NCBI GenBank assembly: GCA_003342895.1 | Contig: PTFA01000028.1 | Location: 5,139,535-5,203,534 of the forward strand | Reading direction: 5' to 3' | Length of the DNA: 64,000 nt | Origin: Casuarius casuarius | Taxonomy: Eukaryota > Chordata > Aves > Casuariiformes > Casuariidae | Part shown: in pieces, positions 60,006 to 64,000 of the stretch | How positions within the stretch are numbered: position 1 is the first letter of the stretch | Layout of the letters: every line of letters starts with the position of its first letter | Notes under the pieces: model-generated | What the model was told of the DNA's origin: nothing | What the model saw: only the letters and a program-made list of their open reading frames with translations | Database searches by the model: none | Translations under genes and position numbers: made by a program

Positions 60006-63000
60006 AACAGCTGAGAAAAGTTTTTATGATCGATTTCATAAGCGAAATTGTATCAGAAGCTGAAGTCATCCTAGGCTCTCCCCTAGGCTCCCACTCATCC
60101 CCCCATCGATAAAATCACATTTCTAACCATGAGAAGGGGTGAACCTGGGAACCAGAAGCTGCATACAGCACCCTGAGATGGTACGGCTCTTTTAGGACAG
60201 GGACTTGTTTAGATTGTATTACTGAGCACAGTGAAGTACCAAAGCCCAAACAAGGCTCGTAAACATTGTATGCGATTACCATATATTTGTACTACAGTAT
60301 GTCAATAAGGGATCACCAACCATTTACTTGCTAAATGATCACTGTGACAATTTGAATTAGTTGACTTTGACTTTGTTGACAATTGATTAGTTGACAATTA
60401 CTTTGACTTTGAATTAGTTCTTATGAACTATTATATAATAGCGTACTGCCTCTCCTAGTCTCTGTATTTCTTTATTTCTGTAAAAATAGAATACTTGCCC
60501 TAAGAAGACATTCAAATTAATGTATGCCTGGACTTCATGCTGCTAGGTAGTAATTATCTATTTAATTATATGGCTCCTTTCTTTTCACCCTCTATTGCAA
60601 AGAAAAGATTCTTTTCTAGATGAAACAATCCTCAAACATTCCCCAAATCATGACCGCTGGTTACCATTTCCACATATCCAGAACAAAAGATGCTGCTGTC
60701 TAAAAACAAGTGGTAAAAGCCCTGCTCCACTACAAAGGAATTTCAGGATTTTAAACAGAGCCATATTTTCTTCTTTTATAGCTTTGTATTCCCAGCTTTC
60801 TGCAACAAACAAAACCCTGTGGACCAGATGTGTGTGCGGCTCCCTCCCATTGACCTAAACGAGAGTTCGCACAGTTGTCCAAGGGCAGGCGTTGGACCAA
60901 GGCCATAACAGAAGAGATGCAGCTTTGTGTTCTGCAATTTCACCTTAGGCATCAGCCAGGTCACAACCAATGTTGCTAGACAGAAATGATATATCCGGTG
61001 TCTGTTATTGTTTTTTCATGATGAATTCCAGGAATAAATTAACTGGCTGTATGTTTTTAATTATATTAAATCTCCATAGGAAAGATATAGAGATTTTAAA
61101 TGAGATGAGATAAAGTCTGCAAAATTCTGAGTTCCTGTAGATGGCTCTACTGTGGGTGCATCTCATCTTTGAAAATAAGATATGTGACATATTTGAAAAT
61201 ATTGGACTGATATACACTGATAAACAAAATGACTTGTGAATTCTTTTCCTACATTTTTTAAAGAAAAAGGTCACATTTGAAAGAACGTTTTTAAGACAAT
61301 CAGGCGGGGTCGTATCTAGCTGTTCTCTGGCCAGGACATGAGTCTAGATGTCCTAAACCTTGCATGGATTAACCATGTGGACAACTGTCCTTCTGGAAGC
61401 ACTTGCTTAAGTGTTTTCCAAAACTCAAGAACTGAGAAAGATGAAATTAAAAACTGTAGTAAGTCATAAGGAAAATACTTTCAACTAAGTAAGCAGATGC
61501 TGTAATGCTACTGGCACAAAGGTAGCAACGGACCCAATAAAATTAATCTCGAGAAAACGAGTTGCTAGCCACAAGACGCCTGGCTGCAAATACTGGCAGG
61601 CATACATCTCTGAGCAACAGTTTCAGTAACGGGACCTTTCAATTACCCAGCTTCATGCTGTGTCATTTATCGGAATTATAAGGAGGGAAGTGCTTCTATT
61701 CTCAATACAGCTCAAAAAAGAAATGATCTCTCCCCTAACATATGAGAAATGCTTTGTCTACCATATTGTTCAATCCTTGAGCCCGTGATTACCTTTGCAG
61801 GCACAACAGGTTTGATTATAAAAGGTAAAACTGTTTTTACATGTACCTTCTCAGAAATAAGTAGTCTCCAGAACAGTTTTCTAAGATACAGGAATCAGTT
61901 TCCTGCTAATTTTGAAGTTTGACTGTTTATAGATACCCTGAAATGGCACCAGTACTGTTAGTATGGTCAGCTTTTCAATAGACACACACATCTGGCATGC
62001 CCTAACATCTATTTATGTTGACAAGCACTCCTCCCTCCTCTCTTATACAAATACACCTCCAATAGTAAAGATGAAATGTCATCTCTTGAAAACCAGGTTT
62101 TCTGGATTATTTCTGAAGTAAGTGGTAAGATAAGAAAGCATGGAGCTAAAACCTACTACTAGTTCTGATACGCACAGTCAAGCTGCCCATCTGTCACACT
62201 GGGGCTGGTAAATTCTGCTAACCAGCAGTGCTTACATCAAAACATGTAATTTTTATTTAAAGGACATTCTTCCGCTAGTTATATGCCATCATCTAAACAG
62301 ATGCATCTTGAACCATTTAGGAATTTAATTCTGTCTCAAAAGCACAAACCTGACATTGTCAGTGTCATGAAATAAGCAGAACATTTTTATACTGAAGCTG
62401 CATAAAGCGGAAGGCAACAAGAGCTACCAGGTCACTGCTCCAGGGGCTGGTGTCAGCCGGGTCCCTGGCCATTGCTGTTTTCCCCGGAGGGCTGCGGTAG
62501 GCACTGCCTTGACAAAGTTCCAAGTTCTCTCACAAAAATAAACACAGACATATTTGCATATGTCCCTGCATTCATCTAGAATAAGATTACCTTAGTCCTC
62601 AACTAAGCAAATGAAGCCAACCAGCTCAATAAGGGTTTAAACTTCTACTATTACATCTCGTGTCAAGGTACAGCCAACAGAGCAGGGCTTGACTGCATCG
62701 GTACAGGTAAGGACTGGGAAAACTGGATTCTTGTTCTGAACAAACAAGTTAAAAGTTCTAACTTTTGTTTTAACAAAACCATTTTATGATTTGAAAATAT
62801 CTGTTTAAGAGCACCATGAAGAGGGAAGGAGGAGGCAGCCCTGTTCATTCCCTCCTTCCTCACAGGTCTCTGAGAGTTGCCAGAGTCATGTCACAAGATC
62901 ACTTTTTTTCCTTAAGACGATCACAGACAAATAGTAAAAAATATGAAAACCTGCATATGGGACAGGTTCTCTCGACTGCTCACTAGTGAGAGCACTGAGA

Positions 63001-63743
63001 ACTGCTCTAGTTAATATCTTCCAGTCTCAATCTACGTAGCAGTCACCTAATCTCTGTAAAATAACAGTTATAAACAGAAACATAAAGTACCTATAACCAA
63101 TTCACCTGTTCAGGCAGAGTAAAACTAACATTTGAATAGTAAAAACAAACTCACTGAGCTCACCTCAACAATAAACGGGCTAAAGGAAAGTTTTATGATA
63201 AGGTGTTACTTGTCAAACTCATGTCCTTGAAGGAGGCTGCGTCACATGAAACCTGGGAGAAGAGGGTGTGGGATGCTGCAGGCTGCTCTCACCCCTGCAT
63301 CTGGTGTTTGCCCTCACCACAGTCAGGAAGTCTGAGACACAGAGAACTGCCTTCGATCTATAAGAAGATTACTAAAGTAGCAAAAGGGAGCGAGACTGCA
63401 TTCATATTAGTATTAACTTTGCTCTCTGCTGGTAACAAAGGAGAGAAGTTCTTGTTACCGAAATACATTCAAACGGAGGAAAAAACCTGAACAGCAAACA
63501 AAAGAAACATTGGTCAGTTCATTCTGGCACACAACAGGCTGCAATCTTGCTGCCAATGTCAATGTATTACAAGCCGTGTAGCTATAAATTTCAGCTGTGT
63601 TTAAATAAATACCAGCATATAGAATCGCTCTCGAGTCTATCTAATGCAGTCAGTCTGTAGACAGCACAGAATCTCTACATTTCTGCAGCTGAATGGCATG
63701 CACACAAAACATTTTTTTTCAGTTGCTTTCAAAGTATACATAC

Positions 63744-64000
63744 CTGCAATCCCTTGTAGCAGCCCACAGACATTAAAAATACTTTTCTTCATAATACTCT
63801 GCACACACATAGTAAAGACGGACACAAATGCCACAGCGCAGAGAATCATGATTCCCACAGCTAGGAAAATAGCGGTAGCCTGCCAGAACCCACTGGCAAT
63901 CTCATTGAAGTTTTCGGCGTAAGGACCACAAAGCATGTCTCGTCTAGAAACCTGCATGTGGGAGATCCTGGTGCAACGCCCGTAGATGCCCAGCGTCGGG
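63744..64000 (-). CDS. LHFPL2: LHFPL2 coding exon, partial at the window edge
   Basis: Read on the - strand, the exon enters at 64000 in the third base of a codon. It then gives [20 protein letters not shown] and [20 protein letters not shown]. Next comes membrane span 2 ([20 protein letters not shown]), then [20 protein letters not shown], ending LQGIA plus one base of a split Gly. The donor is gtatgt at 63743 downward. That is 85 full codons. The RC and LC cysteines flanking the divergent [12 protein letters not shown] segment fit the conserved extracellular loop 1. An apparent internal start at 63957 is just a Met inside the exon; the reading frame is open to the window edge. Confidence 0.96.

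Larger units (their letters stand above)
48051..63743 (-). other. LHFPL2: LHFPL2 intron between its last two coding exons
   Basis: A 15.7-kb intron with donor gtatgt and acceptor tatttttag on the - strand. No further coding exon is needed, because the flanking exons join in frame at the known protein sequence. It contains CpG-rich islets at intervals of 1-2 kb, a diverged duplicated segment (57601-57736 and 58342-58463), a C run at 57531-57542, and a possible old SINE-like remnant near 60185-60260. The longer reading frames at 57638-58273 (+) and 58282-58845 (-) lie in compositionally biased DNA and match no family I recognise. Confidence 0.85.
47415..64000 (-). other. LHFPL2: LHFPL2 gene, partial (two 3'-most coding exons; 5' part off the right edge)
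   Basis: Two coding exons joined in phase encode 170 residues, equal to the mammalian protein from its conserved PTLGIY block to the C-terminus (228 aa in full, from memory). LHFPL2 is a four-span membrane protein of the LHFPL family, within the broader claudin-like tetraspan group. Its biochemical role is poorly known; mouse genetics links it to distal reproductive tract development. The visible part contains the end of the first extracellular loop with paired cysteines, spans 2-4, the second loop with several cysteines, and a cytosolic tail. The N-terminal 58 or so residues and span 1 should lie right of position 64000. The gene is convergent with SCAMP1, as in human. Confidence 0.96.

Noticed and set aside
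63637..63957. 106-codon LHFPL2 frame starting at an internal Met
   Set aside because: The homologous protein continues upstream in frame to the window edge, and the last 35 or so codons are past the splice donor at 63743. The true exon is 63744-64000 and beyond.
1..64000. Bacterial-type systems (operons, CRISPR arrays, phage or defence modules)
   Set aside because: The sequence is intron-containing vertebrate DNA with very low coding density. No spacer-repeat array, ribosome-binding site or compact gene cluster exists.

Overview
The window is vertebrate nuclear DNA, most likely from a bird. It holds two protein-coding genes facing each other tail to tail. SCAMP1 (secretory carrier-associated membrane protein 1) runs on the + strand and LHFPL2 (LHFPL tetraspan subfamily member 2) on the - strand. 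Both were recognised by translating exons bounded by consensus splice sites and comparing them with the mammalian proteins from memory. The avian call rests on CR1-type LINE fragments, low repeat density and compact introns. A crocodilian or turtle is not strictly excluded. SCAMP1 and LHFPL2 are also convergent neighbours on human 5q14, and that region corresponds to the avian Z chromosome, so Z linkage is a reasonable inference.

Layout. Positions 1-190 are a CpG-rich tail of the SCAMP1 promoter island; the first coding exon should lie just upstream. Intron 1 runs to 11829. Eight coding exons follow (11830-11907, 21735-21833, 22105-22216, 25494-25622, 31803-31962, 34014-34115, 35683-35800, 37626-37790). 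Their phases join perfectly into 320 residues, from the third NPF motif through four membrane segments to the stop codon. The SCAMP1 3' UTR probably extends to a poly(A) signal near 40794. It contains a perfect 42-bp tandem duplication and a 183-bp polypyrimidine tract. A 101-bp sequence beside that tract recurs almost perfectly 2.4 kb downstream.

About 40.8-47.8 kb is the gap between the genes plus the LHFPL2 3' UTR, whose end I cannot fix. The last LHFPL2 coding exon is 48050-47794. A 15.7-kb intron separates it from a second coding exon that starts beyond the right edge and ends at 63744. Together they give the C-terminal 170 residues.

Base composition changes near 45.4 kb. The SCAMP1 side is AT-rich and CpG-poor, while the LHFPL2 side is dotted with CpG-rich islets of about 100-200 bp. 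Intron 2 of SCAMP1 holds a CR1 copy, a possible LTR fragment, a minisatellite with a 169-bp higher-order period and a second two-copy repeat. I found no tRNA, rRNA, CRISPR, operon or prokaryotic system. No new multi-gene system is evident; the oddities are repeat structures and small protein differences.
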